DNA of 34,717 bases, from assembly GCA_903901875.1 (NCBI GenBank), contig CAIUSO010000075.1:1-34717 (forward strand). Reading direction: 5' to 3'. Of the stretch, positions 15,570-23,307 are shown piece after piece (positions within the stretch are counted from its first letter, which is position 1; each line of letters begins with the position of its first letter). A program made the translations under genes and the position numbers. The notes beneath the pieces were generated by a model. It ran no database searches and had not been told where the DNA came from. It saw only the letters and a program-made list of their open reading frames with translations. This DNA is from an uncultured Geobacteraceae bacterium. Lineage in GTDB: Bacteria > Desulfobacterota > Desulfuromonadia > Geobacterales > Pseudopelobacteraceae.

Positions 15570-16973
15570 TCAGGCTTTCTTGGTGGCGGCAATGGTGGAA
15601 TTACCGTTGATGGTCTTAACGATGTTGTAGACGAAGATCAGCATACTGACAAAATAGATAATCCCGCCGAAGGCCCGTCCATACCAGTAGGGGTACATTT
15701 CCACCAGTGTTTCCATGAAGCTGTAGTGGAGGCTGCCGTCACTGTTGGTGGCGTTAAGCATGGTTGCCTGCTGGACACCGGCGATCCACATGGTAATGGA
15801 GAAGATCAGCTGGCCGGTCACTGCAAGCCAGAAGTGGAGATTGACCAGAGGAATGCTGTAGATTTCCTTACCATAAATTTTTGGAACTACGTAGTAGATG
15901 GAGGCAAAGATAATCAGTGATACCCACCCAAGAGTTCCCATGTGTACATGGCCCGGAATCCAGTCGGTATAGTGGATGAATGCGGAGAAGGTACGTACGG
16001 CCTGGGAAGGCCCCTGAATGGTCTGTAATCCGTAGAAGGTAATGCCAAAAATGAAAAACTTGACCAGATAATTTTCTCGCATCTGGTGCCATTGACCGTT
16101 CATGGAAAAATAGCCGTTGAAAACCGACGCCCATGACGGTGCGATCAGCATGACCGAAAATGCCATGGCCAAGGTCTGAACCCAGTCGGGTACCGGGGTC
16201 CAGAGGAGGTGGTGGGCACCGGTCCAGAGATACATGAAGATAAGACTCCAGAAGGCGATAACCCCCATCCGGTGGCTGAAGATCGGCACGCCGGTGGACT
16301 TGGGAAGGAAGTAGTAGAACAGAGCCAGCGGAGGTGCGGTCAGCACCATGGCGACGGCGTTATGACCGTACCACCACTGCACGTTTGCGTCATTGGCCCC
16401 GGCGTACGCCGAATAGGACTTGGTGAGGGAAACCGGGATGCCGGCGTTATTGACCAGATAGAGCACCGCAACCCCGATCAGGGCCGCCATGATGTACCAG
16501 AGCGAGATGTACATCTGCTCTTCCTTGCGTTTAATGATGGTCATAATAATGTTGATGCTGAAGATGACCCAGAGGACCACAATCAGCAGGGCAATGGGCC
16601 ATTCCAGCTCGGCGTATTCTTTGGATCGGGTCATGCCGAGCATCAGCGTCACTGCTGCAGAGGCGATGATGACATTGAACAGCCAGAGTTGGAACTTGGC
16701 CAGACCGGGGCTCCAGAGTTTGGTTTTAGTCAGACGCTGGGTGATGTAGATGAAAAAAGCCATGAAACTTCCCACACCCCAGCCGAAAATACCGGCGTTG
16801 GTATGAATTGGCCGCAGTCTGCCGTAGGACAGATAGGGGGGCAGGTTCAGTTGCGGGTACGCGAGCTGCAGTGAGATGACCACACCGAGCAACACAGCAA
16901 CAACGCCCCATACGAGGCTCCAAGTGATGAAGCCCTTTACGACCTCATCTGCATAGCCTTCCTTCTGATTCAT
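15570..16973 (-). CDS. ccoN: CcoN, catalytic subunit I of cbb3-type cytochrome c oxidase
   Basis: A 467-residue, roughly 12-span subunit holding low-spin heme b and the heme b3-CuB centre. Visible ligands are His in RPIHTNAG (low-spin heme), WWYGHNAVAM and TGAHHLLW (CuB), and the pair in WIPGHVHMG (heme b3 and low-spin heme). It reduces oxygen to water with high affinity at the inner membrane. AAGGAGGACATC lies just before the ATG. It is the first gene of an operon of about nine genes and has a strong promoter 80 bases upstream. The length is typical of the family and no key residue is missing. Confidence 0.96.
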   Translation of the reverse strand: MNQKEGYADEVVKGFITWSLVWGVVAVLLGVVISLQLAYPQLNLPPYLSYGRLRPIHTNAGIFGWGVGSFMAFFIYITQRLTKTKLWSPGLAKFQLWLFNVIIASAAVTLMLGMTRSKEYAELEWPIALLIVVLWVIFSINIIMTIIKRKEEQMYISLWYIMAALIGVAVLYLVNNAGIPVSLTKSYSAYAGANDANVQWWYGHNAVAMVLTAPPLALFYYFLPKSTGVPIFSHRMGVIAFWSLIFMYLWTGAHHLLWTPVPDWVQTLAMAFSVMLIAPSWASVFNGYFSMNGQWHQMRENYLVKFFIFGITFYGLQTIQGPSQAVRTFSAFIHYTDWIPGHVHMGTLGWVSLIIFASIYYVVPKIYGKEIYSIPLVNLHFWLAVTGQLIFSITMWIAGVQQATMLNATNSDGSLHYSFMETLVEMYPYWYGRAFGGIIYFVSMLIFVYNIVKTINGNSTIAATKKA

Positions 16974-17058
16974 GATGTCCTCCTTGTAAAGAGATGTGAC
17001 GCAACCAACGATTAAACTAAAAATTCAACAATAGGATAAATAGGATAGCATAAGTCGC

Positions 17059-17088
17059 CTTATAGCCAGAACTGTATACAGTTGTCAA
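17059..17088 (-). promoter_or_regulatory. Sigma-70 promoter of the ccoN operon
   Basis: Read on the minus strand, TTGACA (17083-17088) and TATAAG (17059-17064) are separated by 18 bases, giving a perfect -35 and a 5/6 -10. The transcript would begin near 17052, about 80 bases before the ccoN ATG. A 14-bp palindrome occupies the spacer (see the entry at 17070-17083). Confidence 0.65.
17070..17083. promoter_or_regulatory. Palindromic operator candidate inside the ccoN promoter spacer
   Basis: AACTGTATACAGTT is a perfect 14-bp palindrome lying between the -35 and -10 of the ccoN promoter and touching the -35. A related sequence, TACAGTATACAGCT (11 of 14 matches), occurs at 17204-17217. A protein bound here would block or remodel the promoter. 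It is not an FNR box. Confidence 0.5.
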
Positions 17089-17154
17089 TAAAAATGTTCA
17101 AAATTCATCGGTTCCGTAAAACTTTCTCCTAATGAACGCTCAAATATGCCTGAT

Positions 17155-17169
17155 AATTACAGCGTAATT
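17155..17169. promoter_or_regulatory. Inverted repeat overlapping the plus-strand -35
   Basis: AATTAC and GTAATT are perfect 6-bp inverted halves around AGC. The right half overlaps TTGACA (17168-17173) of the plus-strand promoter, which is a suitable place for a regulator. Confidence 0.3.
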
Positions 17170-17196
17170 GACATACGGATCAAATGCACATATCTT
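17168..17196 (+). promoter_or_regulatory. Sigma-70-like promoter of the FliK-related gene
   Basis: TTGACA (17168-17173) and TATCTT (17191-17196) are spaced by 17 bases, giving a perfect -35 and a 4/6 -10. The predicted start is near 17203, immediately before the second TATACAG element. A short perfect hairpin, ATATCC-ATTC-GGATAT, lies in the leader at 17218-17233. Confidence 0.5.
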
Positions 17197-17203
17197 AAAA
17201 GTT

Positions 17204-17217
17204 TACAGTATACAGCT
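17204..17217. promoter_or_regulatory. Second, imperfect copy of the TATACAG element
   Basis: TACAGTATACAGCT matches the palindrome at 17070-17083 at 11 of 14 positions and begins at the predicted plus-strand transcription start. Sharing an element across divergent promoters suggests one regulator acts on both. Confidence 0.35.
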
Positions 17218-17273
17218 ATATCCATTCGGATATCTCGCTGGGTACCATAATTTCCAGGGCACCGGTGCAATGA

Positions 17274-19418
17274 ATGGCAGTGACGTCGGACATTCAACAG
17301 CAGGTATTTGATCTGCTCTCCCGTAATTCAGGGATCTCTTTTGTGACCGCAGAAGAGGTGCCTGGTCGCGTCAGCAGTTTGACGCCGGGGCAGCGGGTTA
17401 GTGCCGAGATAATAGCCCCGATGCCCAATAACCGGTTTCAGGTTCGGGCCGGCAGCGATTATTTCAATCTGGAGCTACCAATGTCGGTTCGAATCGGGCA
17501 GCGGGTTGAGATGACCTTTGTCTCCGGTGAACCCCGCTCGACCTTTGCCGTTGCGCGTCAATTTTCAGCCGCTCCGCCGGTAAGCCTGTCCGATGCATCG
17601 CGCCTGCTCAGTCTGCTGGTTACCAATGAGCGGATCATTGATCCTCAGCTGAGATCGTCACTGCAGAATATCGGCGACATGATGCGCCGCTCCTCCGGTG
17701 AATCTGCCGTTCTGGCACATCTGCTCGATGAAGCACTGGTCTACGGCGGAAAGCAGGAGCCGACAGTGGCCGGATCCTTCGGTATGGTATCGATGTCTTC
17801 TGGTCCGACACCACTTGATACCTTTGAAGCCACCGCCAGCCAGCTTCTGAAAAATATTGCCCAAAGCTCCCGTTTTACTCTGGTGGAAGCTGCCAACCAA
17901 CCGGTGAATCCTCTGCCGCTGCGACCGGGGCAGGAGGTCAATGCCACCATCGTTGGCACGTTACCGGGGGGGAGGGCCTTTGTGCAGGTTGCCGGAGAGA
18001 CGTTGGAGCTTGCCCTCGCTCAAAAGGTGGTACCGGGAGATATTCTCCGTCTTACCTACATAGCGTCCGAGCCAAAGCCGGTCTTTGCACTCAGCCGTCA
18101 GGCACCGGACAGTTCCCCGCCGGTGTTAAGCGAGGCAGGGCGTTGGCTGAGTGTGCTTGAACATAGCGAGGGGGGGATATCAGAACAGCAGTCCTCCGTT
18201 CTGGAACGGCTCAACAAGGTCTTACAAAGCCTTCCGCCCGACTCACCTGCGTTCAGTGCCATTTCAGATGACGGGCAAACCTACTCACGCACCACGATGT
18301 CGGCTGCGTTGGCTGCCAGGTCCACCGATACGGCTACTCCGGCACCTTCGGGAAATGGTATCATTCTGAGTGATGACATGGCCAGATTGTTACAAGCGGT
18401 TATCAAGGGGAACCGCTTGGTGCTGTTGGAGACACTGAACCAGCAGGCATCGTCAAGTCCATTTTTGCCGGGGCAACAGCTGAAAGGGGATGTGCTGACA
18501 GCTCTGGGGGGGCGTGCTACGGTTCAGGTCGCCGGGCAGATGCTGGAATTTCTCATGCCACGGGGGGTGAAACGGGGCGATCTGGTTACCCTCTATTATA
18601 TCAGTGACGATCCCCGTCCGACCTTTCTGATGGCCCGTTTTGGAAAATCAACGGAAGGTCGTGTCAGTGAAACGGGACGCTGGCTGAGTGGTTTTCTGGG
18701 GGAAACATCTACCCAGGTGTCGGCCCAGGCCACATTGAATATTCTGAAAACGGTATTAACCGGCCCCACCTCTGACGCAGAACTTCTTGGCACTCTGCTG
18801 CAAAGCCGATTGCGGGAGAGCGGCCTTTTTTACGAGTCACATCTGGCTCGCTGGTTCGGTGGCGACTACGCCCTGGGTGATATTCTCAAAGAGCCGCAAG
18901 GTTTGCTCTCTCCCCGCCTCTCCCCGGTGGATGGCCAGGTTGGAGTGCCGGTCGCCAACCCGGATTTAGCCGATATTCGCTCCGGTCTGGAGGATTTACT
19001 GAAGGGGGCATTTGCCCGGAGTGGCGATGATGCCCATAGGGGGATTGCCGATGGCCGGACGTTGCCGATTGTCAGCGAACAGCTGCACTCTTTGCAGACA
19101 GGGCAACTGCTGTTTCGGGGCGATCTGTTTCCCGGCCAGAAACTGGAGTGGACGGTTGTGGAGCGGGAAGCGGCGCGTAACCGGTCAGGTGTCCGGGAGC
19201 GGAGCTGGGAAACGTCTGTCTCTCTTAATCTCCCCCGGCTGGGGGGTGTTACGGCCCGGATTGTGCTGGACGGTCCCCGGCTTTCGGTGAAATTTAACGC
19301 AGAACATGCTGCCACCGCTCCGGTTCTTGATGCCGGGCGGGAACGCCTGCGGGAACAATTGGCAGGGGCAGGACTGACGGCGTCGGAGATGAGTGTTGCC
19401 CATGTCATTACCTACTGA
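17274..19418 (+). CDS. FliK-related protein with three internal repeats and a C-terminal hook-length-control-like domain
   Basis: A 714-residue protein. Three homologous domains occur at about residues 36-95, 216-275 and 397-455, each with a PGQ turn, an xVQVAG-like strand, a basic-Gly turn and an xEPxPxFxLAR ending. Their spacing is close to 180 residues. Each is followed by a helical segment. The C-terminal part (about 590-714) has LFPGQKLEWTV, SWETSVSLNLPRLGGVTARIVL and RLSVKFNAE, resembling the FliK C-terminal domain that switches flagellar export specificity. It is followed by a small FlhB-tail-like gene, just as FliK acts on FlhB. A true fliK lies at 32786, so this is a second, divergent relative. 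No clear ribosome site precedes the ATG. Confidence 0.75.
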   Translation: MAVTSDIQQQVFDLLSRNSGISFVTAEEVPGRVSSLTPGQRVSAEIIAPMPNNRFQVRAGSDYFNLELPMSVRIGQRVEMTFVSGEPRSTFAVARQFSAAPPVSLSDASRLLSLLVTNERIIDPQLRSSLQNIGDMMRRSSGESAVLAHLLDEALVYGGKQEPTVAGSFGMVSMSSGPTPLDTFEATASQLLKNIAQSSRFTLVEAANQPVNPLPLRPGQEVNATIVGTLPGGRAFVQVAGETLELALAQKVVPGDILRLTYIASEPKPVFALSRQAPDSSPPVLSEAGRWLSVLEHSEGGISEQQSSVLERLNKVLQSLPPDSPAFSAISDDGQTYSRTTMSAALAARSTDTATPAPSGNGIILSDDMARLLQAVIKGNRLVLLETLNQQASSSPFLPGQQLKGDVLTALGGRATVQVAGQMLEFLMPRGVKRGDLVTLYYISDDPRPTFLMARFGKSTEGRVSETGRWLSGFLGETSTQVSAQATLNILKTVLTGPTSDAELLGTLLQSRLRESGLFYESHLARWFGGDYALGDILKEPQGLLSPRLSPVDGQVGVPVANPDLADIRSGLEDLLKGAFARSGDDAHRGIADGRTLPIVSEQLHSLQTGQLLFRGDLFPGQKLEWTVVEREAARNRSGVRERSWETSVSLNLPRLGGVTARIVLDGPRLSVKFNAEHAATAPVLDAGRERLREQLAGAGLTASEMSVAHVITY

Positions 19419-19674
19419 CAGGGAACGGCGCGCTGCGGCACTTTCCTACAAACAGGGGTACTATGCCCCGGTTGTGGTCGCCCGTGGTACGGGGGTGGTT
19501 GCCGAGGCGATCATAGCCTGCGCCCATGAGGCGGGGGTCTATGTCCATGAGTCGCCGGAACTCGTGAAGATGCTCATGCAGGTGGACTGTGATCAGTACA
19601 TACCCCCCGAACTGTATCGGGCGGTGGCTGAAGTGCTTGTCTGGCTGCACTGGCTGGAGAGTCAGCAGAAATAA
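19402..19674 (+). CDS. FlhB C-terminal-domain-like protein (FhlB-type)
   Basis: A 90-residue protein reading RAAALSYKQGYYAPVVVARG, GVVAEAIIACAHEAGVYVHE, LVKMLMQVD and YIPPELYRAVAEVLVWLHWL. This matches the cytoplasmic C-terminal domain of FlhB (ALxY, P-x-V-V-A-x-G, IP-x-E-L-Y), but without the membrane part and without the NPTH autocleavage site. Such stand-alone FlhB tails accompany FliK-like proteins and may substitute for the FlhB tail in export switching. It overlaps the end of the upstream gene by 17 bases. A GTG at 19393 with GGAG four bases before it is an alternative start, adding MLP. Confidence 0.88.
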   Translation: MSLPTDRERRAAALSYKQGYYAPVVVARGTGVVAEAIIACAHEAGVYVHESPELVKMLMQVDCDQYIPPELYRAVAEVLVWLHWLESQQK

Positions 19675-19703
19675 TACATTTTGTGTGGTACACGGAGGAA
19701 TCA

Positions 19704-21113
19704 ATGCAGATAAGATTTGGTACTGACGGTTGGCGAGGGATCATAGCCCGTGATTTTACCTTTGAAAATGTTTCCCGGGTCGCCCAGGCGACCATGGATT
19801 ACCTGAACCGGGAGGGGAGCGGGGCAAAGGGACTTATTATTGGCCATGACCGGCGTTTTCTCTCCCGGGAATTTGCCAAACGGGTGGCCGAAGTGGCGGC
19901 CGGCAATGCAATCCACGTCAAGCTGACGGAAGAGTATGTGCCGACCCCCGCCATTTCCTGGGCGGTACGCGAAAGTGGTGCCGGTGCCGGTATCATGATT
20001 ACCGCCAGCCACAATCCTCCCGAATATAACGGATTCAAAATCAAGGAGTCGTTTGGCGGCTCCGCACTGCCGGACACGACCAGGGTTATTGAGGAAATTG
20101 TTTCGTATAATCAGCAGAACGAGCGGCGCGTTATCTCAATACCCTATGACGAAGCGGTAAAAAAAGGGGTCATAGAGTTGTTTGACCCGTGCGAAGGGTA
20201 TTTTCATCAGATAAGTCGCTACGTGGATCTTGACTTGATAGCCAGATCGGGGGTGACCGCAGTTGTCGATCCCATGTATGGTGCCGGCACCGGATACATC
20301 TCCCGGCTTCTCCCCGGAATACAGGAAATTCACACTGACGCCAATCCTTCGTTTGGTGGTCTCCCCCCCGAGCCCATCGGACAGAATCTGCTGGAATTGT
20401 CGGCTCTGCTCAAAAAGGGTGCCTATCAGGTCGGCCTGGCACTTGACGGCGATGCGGACCGGATCGGTGCCGTGGATGAGCATGGTGAATTCTTCTCATC
20501 CCACTGTATTTTTACCGTGATTTTACGACACCTGCTGGAATATAAAAAACTGACCGGGGCAGTGGTTAAAACCGTGTCAACTACCCGCATGGTGGATCTT
20601 CTGGCAGAAAAATTTGGTCTTGACCTGTACGAAACGCCCATCGGTTTCAAGCATATTTGTGAGTTGATGCTGAAACATGATATTCTCATGGGGGGAGAAG
20701 AGTCGGGGGGACTGGGGGTTAAGGGGCATATTCCCGAACGGGATGGAATCCTGCTCGGTCTGCTCCTTCTGGAAGCGGTGGCGGTCAATGGCAAAGGGTT
20801 GCGGAAATTGCTGGACGAGACCATGGATGACATCGGCCATTTCTTTTATCGCCGCATTGACCGGCATATTGATGATGCTGCAAAAAAGGAGCTGATTGAA
20901 CGACTTCGCACCAATCCACCGCTTGAGATTGACGGGCAGCGGGTTGCCTCCACCAATTTCAGCGATGGTTTCAAATTCATATTTGACAACGGTGACTGGC
21001 TGCTGATTCGCCCCTCCGGCACCGAGCCGGTACTGCGCCTTTACAGCGAGGCGGGCAATCTTGACCAGGTAGAACGTTTTCTCCGTCAGGCAGTTATTAT
21101 CGCCGGTTGTTGA
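19704..21113 (+). CDS. Phosphoglucomutase/phosphomannomutase family protein
   Basis: A 469-residue alpha-D-phosphohexomutase. Visible motifs are FGTDGWRG at the N-terminus, the phosphoserine loop ITASHNPPEYNG (Ser102), the metal-binding loop LDGDADRIGAVD (about 250), the sugar-binding loop GGEESGG (about 332) and the phosphate-binding loop RPSGTEP (about 440). It interconverts hexose 1- and 6-phosphates, feeding glycogen or surface-polysaccharide synthesis. The start at 19704 follows CGGAGGAATCA; an earlier ATG at 19683 lies upstream of the ribosome site. It begins 29 bases after the FlhB-like gene and is probably co-transcribed, although it has no evident flagellar role. Substrate preference (glucose, mannose or glucosamine) cannot be read from the sequence. 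Confidence 0.93.
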   Translation: MQIRFGTDGWRGIIARDFTFENVSRVAQATMDYLNREGSGAKGLIIGHDRRFLSREFAKRVAEVAAGNAIHVKLTEEYVPTPAISWAVRESGAGAGIMITASHNPPEYNGFKIKESFGGSALPDTTRVIEEIVSYNQQNERRVISIPYDEAVKKGVIELFDPCEGYFHQISRYVDLDLIARSGVTAVVDPMYGAGTGYISRLLPGIQEIHTDANPSFGGLPPEPIGQNLLELSALLKKGAYQVGLALDGDADRIGAVDEHGEFFSSHCIFTVILRHLLEYKKLTGAVVKTVSTTRMVDLLAEKFGLDLYETPIGFKHICELMLKHDILMGGEESGGLGVKGHIPERDGILLGLLLLEAVAVNGKGLRKLLDETMDDIGHFFYRRIDRHIDDAAKKELIERLRTNPPLEIDGQRVASTNFSDGFKFIFDNGDWLLIRPSGTEPVLRLYSEAGNLDQVERFLRQAVIIAGC

Positions 21114-21163
21114 TTATTACACTCATTAATTGAAAAAGATTTTTGTTGTTCGTCACAACACGG

Positions 21164-21191
21164 TTGCACTGACGAAAAAAACAGTTATAAT
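21164..21191 (+). promoter_or_regulatory. Sigma-70 promoter of cheY
   Basis: TTGCAC (21164-21169) and TATAAT (21186-21191) are separated by 16 bases; the -10 is a perfect match. The predicted start is about 21198, giving an 85-base leader that contains the inverted repeat at 21203-21223. Confidence 0.65.
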
Positions 21192-21202
21192 CCCACGGGC
21201 AC

Positions 21203-21223
21203 AACATCTAAAAAACAGATGTT
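21203..21223 (+). promoter_or_regulatory. Hairpin or operator at the start of the cheY leader
   Basis: AACATCT and AGATGTT are perfect 7-bp complements around AAAAAAC, beginning about five bases after the predicted transcription start. It could protect the 5' end of the mRNA or bind a repressor. Confidence 0.4.
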
Positions 21224-21283
21224 AACTACATTAATCACATTATCCATTCCATTTATGGAAAACCAAGAAAGGGGTACACTGCT

Positions 21284-21649
21284 ATGGCAAACATTCTGAT
21301 TGTTGACGATTCATCTACCATGCGTAAAATTATTTCGAGATCACTCCGTCAGGCCGGGCTTACCGTCGATGAAATCTTTGAAGCTGGAGACGGTATTGAG
21401 GGGCTTTCCGTTATTGCTTCCGGTAAAACTATCCATCTGATTCTGTCCGATATCAATATGCCGAACATGGACGGCCTTGAATTTGTCAAGGCGGTACGTG
21501 CCAATGGCAATCCGACACCAATTGTCATGATAACGACTGAAGGGGGCGAAGAAATTATTGCAGAGGCCATTTCAAGCGGAGCCAGCGACAGCATTAAAAA
21601 ACCCTTTACTCCAGACCAGCTTCAGCAAAAATTGGGAGGACTTCTATGA
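21284..21649 (+). CDS. cheY: CheY-like single-domain response regulator
   Basis: A 121-residue receiver domain with the acidic pair Asp8-Asp9 (IVDDSSTMRK), phosphoacceptor Asp56 (LSDINMPNMDG), Thr84 (MITTEG) and Lys106 (IKKPF). There is no output domain, so it should act by binding a partner, most likely FliM at the flagellar switch. The MPNMDG and TTEGGEE phrases are typical of chemotaxis CheY. AAAGGGG precedes the ATG. The cheX ATG overlaps its stop as ATGA, pairing a receiver with its phosphatase. Confidence 0.93.
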   Translation: MANILIVDDSSTMRKIISRSLRQAGLTVDEIFEAGDGIEGLSVIASGKTIHLILSDINMPNMDGLEFVKAVRANGNPTPIVMITTEGGEEIIAEAISSGASDSIKKPFTPDQLQQKLGGLL

Positions 21650-22152
21650 GTCTTAACCCGGACATCTCTCAGACCACTAATTTAACGGAAGAGCTGATAG
21701 CCGAGTATATAATTGCCGCCACACGGGATGTGTTCTCCACCATGGTCATGATGGACGTCAAGGGGGATTTCCCACTCAAGGAACCGGTAAATCGCTTTAA
21801 ATGCAGCATCACCGGGATGGTCGGTTTTGCCGGTTCTTACTCAGGCGTTATTTCCATTCATTGTCCTGTCGAATTGGCTCAGTTGATTACATCAAACATG
21901 CTTGGTGTGGAGTGTGATGAAGTCAACGATGACCTGAATGATGCCATTGGTGAAATTGCCAATATGCTGGGTGGCAGCGTTAAAAGTGTCCTTTCCAAGG
22001 GGGGGCTTGATGTCAAGCTCTCCATACCGACGGTTATTTCGGGGGAGGATTACACGGTTAATTCCCTGTCCGACAGTGATTGTGTGGTCGTTCCGTTTAC
22101 TGCCGAAGAAAGCACGCTCCTCGTGGGACTTACGCTGAAGAAGGAAGACTGA
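21646..22152 (+). CDS. cheX: CheX-like CheY-P phosphatase
   Basis: A 168-residue CheC/CheX/FliY-family protein. The signature DAIGEIANMLGGSVK carries the catalytic Glu103 and Asn106 of the ExxN motif that dephosphorylates CheY-P. CheX-like phrases include MVGFAGSYSGVISIHCP and VVPFTAEE. There is only one active helix, as in CheX rather than CheC. It is translationally coupled to cheY, implying that it resets that regulator. No membrane or signal sequence is seen, so it is cytoplasmic. Confidence 0.88.
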   Translation: MSLNPDISQTTNLTEELIAEYIIAATRDVFSTMVMMDVKGDFPLKEPVNRFKCSITGMVGFAGSYSGVISIHCPVELAQLITSNMLGVECDEVNDDLNDAIGEIANMLGGSVKSVLSKGGLDVKLSIPTVISGEDYTVNSLSDSDCVVVPFTAEESTLLVGLTLKKED

Positions 22153-22159
22153 AAATCTG

Positions 22160-23218
22160 ATGGAAGGGTATACCAACCTATACGGGATGCTGGAAACGGC
22201 ATTGAAGCAGGCCGGTGAAGAGAGCGGCATGCTTTTGGGGCAGGAGCTTTCCATCACCCTGACCGACTCCCTTTCCTCGAGCAAGAGTTCCTATTTTGGC
22301 GGGCTGGAGGATGGCTGTTTCGTTCTGGGCGTTGGATCGGGTGAAGCCTATCCGGGACAGTTCTATCTGCTGTTTTCCCTTCGGGATGCTATCGTACTCA
22401 GCAGTATTCTGCTGGGCATTCCGCCGGCGCGTATTCAGGAAAAGAAACGACTGTCCATCATTGAAAACGATGATATTGATGCGTTCTCCGAAATTGCCAA
22501 TATGGTTAACGGGGCACTCAATACGGTTTTTCAGGGGGGACTCCCCCATAAAGTCCGGCTCAAGCTGCTGCCGCCAAAAAAGTATATTCCCGAAATTGAT
22601 CCACTGACAGCGGATTCACCATTGCCGGATGGGGATTATCTCATGTTCCGGTCTCGGCTCGACATGCCGGGGCAGGAGATGAATCACCTCGATATTTTGA
22701 TTCCCTTTGAGCTGGCTAACTGTTTTGATCCCCAGCCGGTGGTTGATAAACAGCCACCGGAGGCTGCTGCTGGCGGGGCGTCCACGCAGGATACCCCGGG
22801 TGGAGCCGGTGATGAAATTGAAAAACCTGTTCCTGCGGGCCCCGGTGTTGATAGTATTGTTGTTCTGGAAGATGACGAGGAACAACGGAAACTGATGATC
22901 GAAATGATTGCGTTTACCGGATATCAGGTTGCTGAGGGGAATCTTAATGCCGACCTTAAGGAACTCTTTGGGGGGAGAAACGTCAAGTTGGTGATCATCG
23001 GATCACAGGATGCCGATGATCGCGAACTGGCGGTTTGCATAAAAGTTAATGCCATTCGTCAGGATTCACCGCCTCCAATTGTGATGAGCGCCGAGTGCTG
23101 GACCCGGACCGCAGTGCTGAAGGCGCTGAAGTACGGAGCCCGTGATATTATCATAAAACCCTTTGACAAAGCAGATGTGACGGCAAAAGTACAGCGCTAT
23201 TGCAAGATTAACGCTTAG
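22160..23218 (+). CDS. CheC-like protein fused to a degenerate receiver domain
   Basis: A 352-residue fusion. The N-terminal half (about 1-190) resembles CheC/FliY: DAFSEIANMVNGALNTVF holds a Glu111-Asn114 active-site pair, and LLFSLRDAIVLSSILLGI fits the CheC core. A Pro/Gly/Ala linker (about 190-228) leads to a receiver-like domain (232-352) with acidic residues Glu237-Asp238-Asp239, Ser310 in VMSAECW and Lys333 in IIKPFD. The strand that should end in the phosphoacceptor Asp reads LVIIGSQDADD, so that Asp is absent or displaced. The receiver is therefore probably a phosphorylation-independent regulatory domain. The gene begins 7 bases after cheX. A weak hairpin, GTGG-GATAA-CCAC-TTTT, follows the stop. 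Confidence 0.85.
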   Translation: MEGYTNLYGMLETALKQAGEESGMLLGQELSITLTDSLSSSKSSYFGGLEDGCFVLGVGSGEAYPGQFYLLFSLRDAIVLSSILLGIPPARIQEKKRLSIIENDDIDAFSEIANMVNGALNTVFQGGLPHKVRLKLLPPKKYIPEIDPLTADSPLPDGDYLMFRSRLDMPGQEMNHLDILIPFELANCFDPQPVVDKQPPEAAAGGASTQDTPGGAGDEIEKPVPAGPGVDSIVVLEDDEEQRKLMIEMIAFTGYQVAEGNLNADLKELFGGRNVKLVIIGSQDADDRELAVCIKVNAIRQDSPPPIVMSAECWTRTAVLKALKYGARDIIIKPFDKADVTAKVQRYCKINA

Positions 23219-23307
23219 TAGGTGGGATAACCACTTTTCCCGCGGTAATGTTCAGAAAACTTCCGATATGGCTTGGATCCTGTTAGCAGGGACAGGCGGG
23301 TCCGGGT

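Noticed and set aside
17070-17083. Phage or integron attachment site
   Set aside because: There is no integrase, tRNA or mobile element nearby, and the palindrome's position between the promoter boxes explains it better.
17168-17183. TTGACATACGGATCAA as an FNR box for oxygen control of ccoN
   Set aside because: The half-sites match only at TTGA/TCAA and the spacing is two bases too long. It also coincides with a good -35 for the plus-strand promoter.
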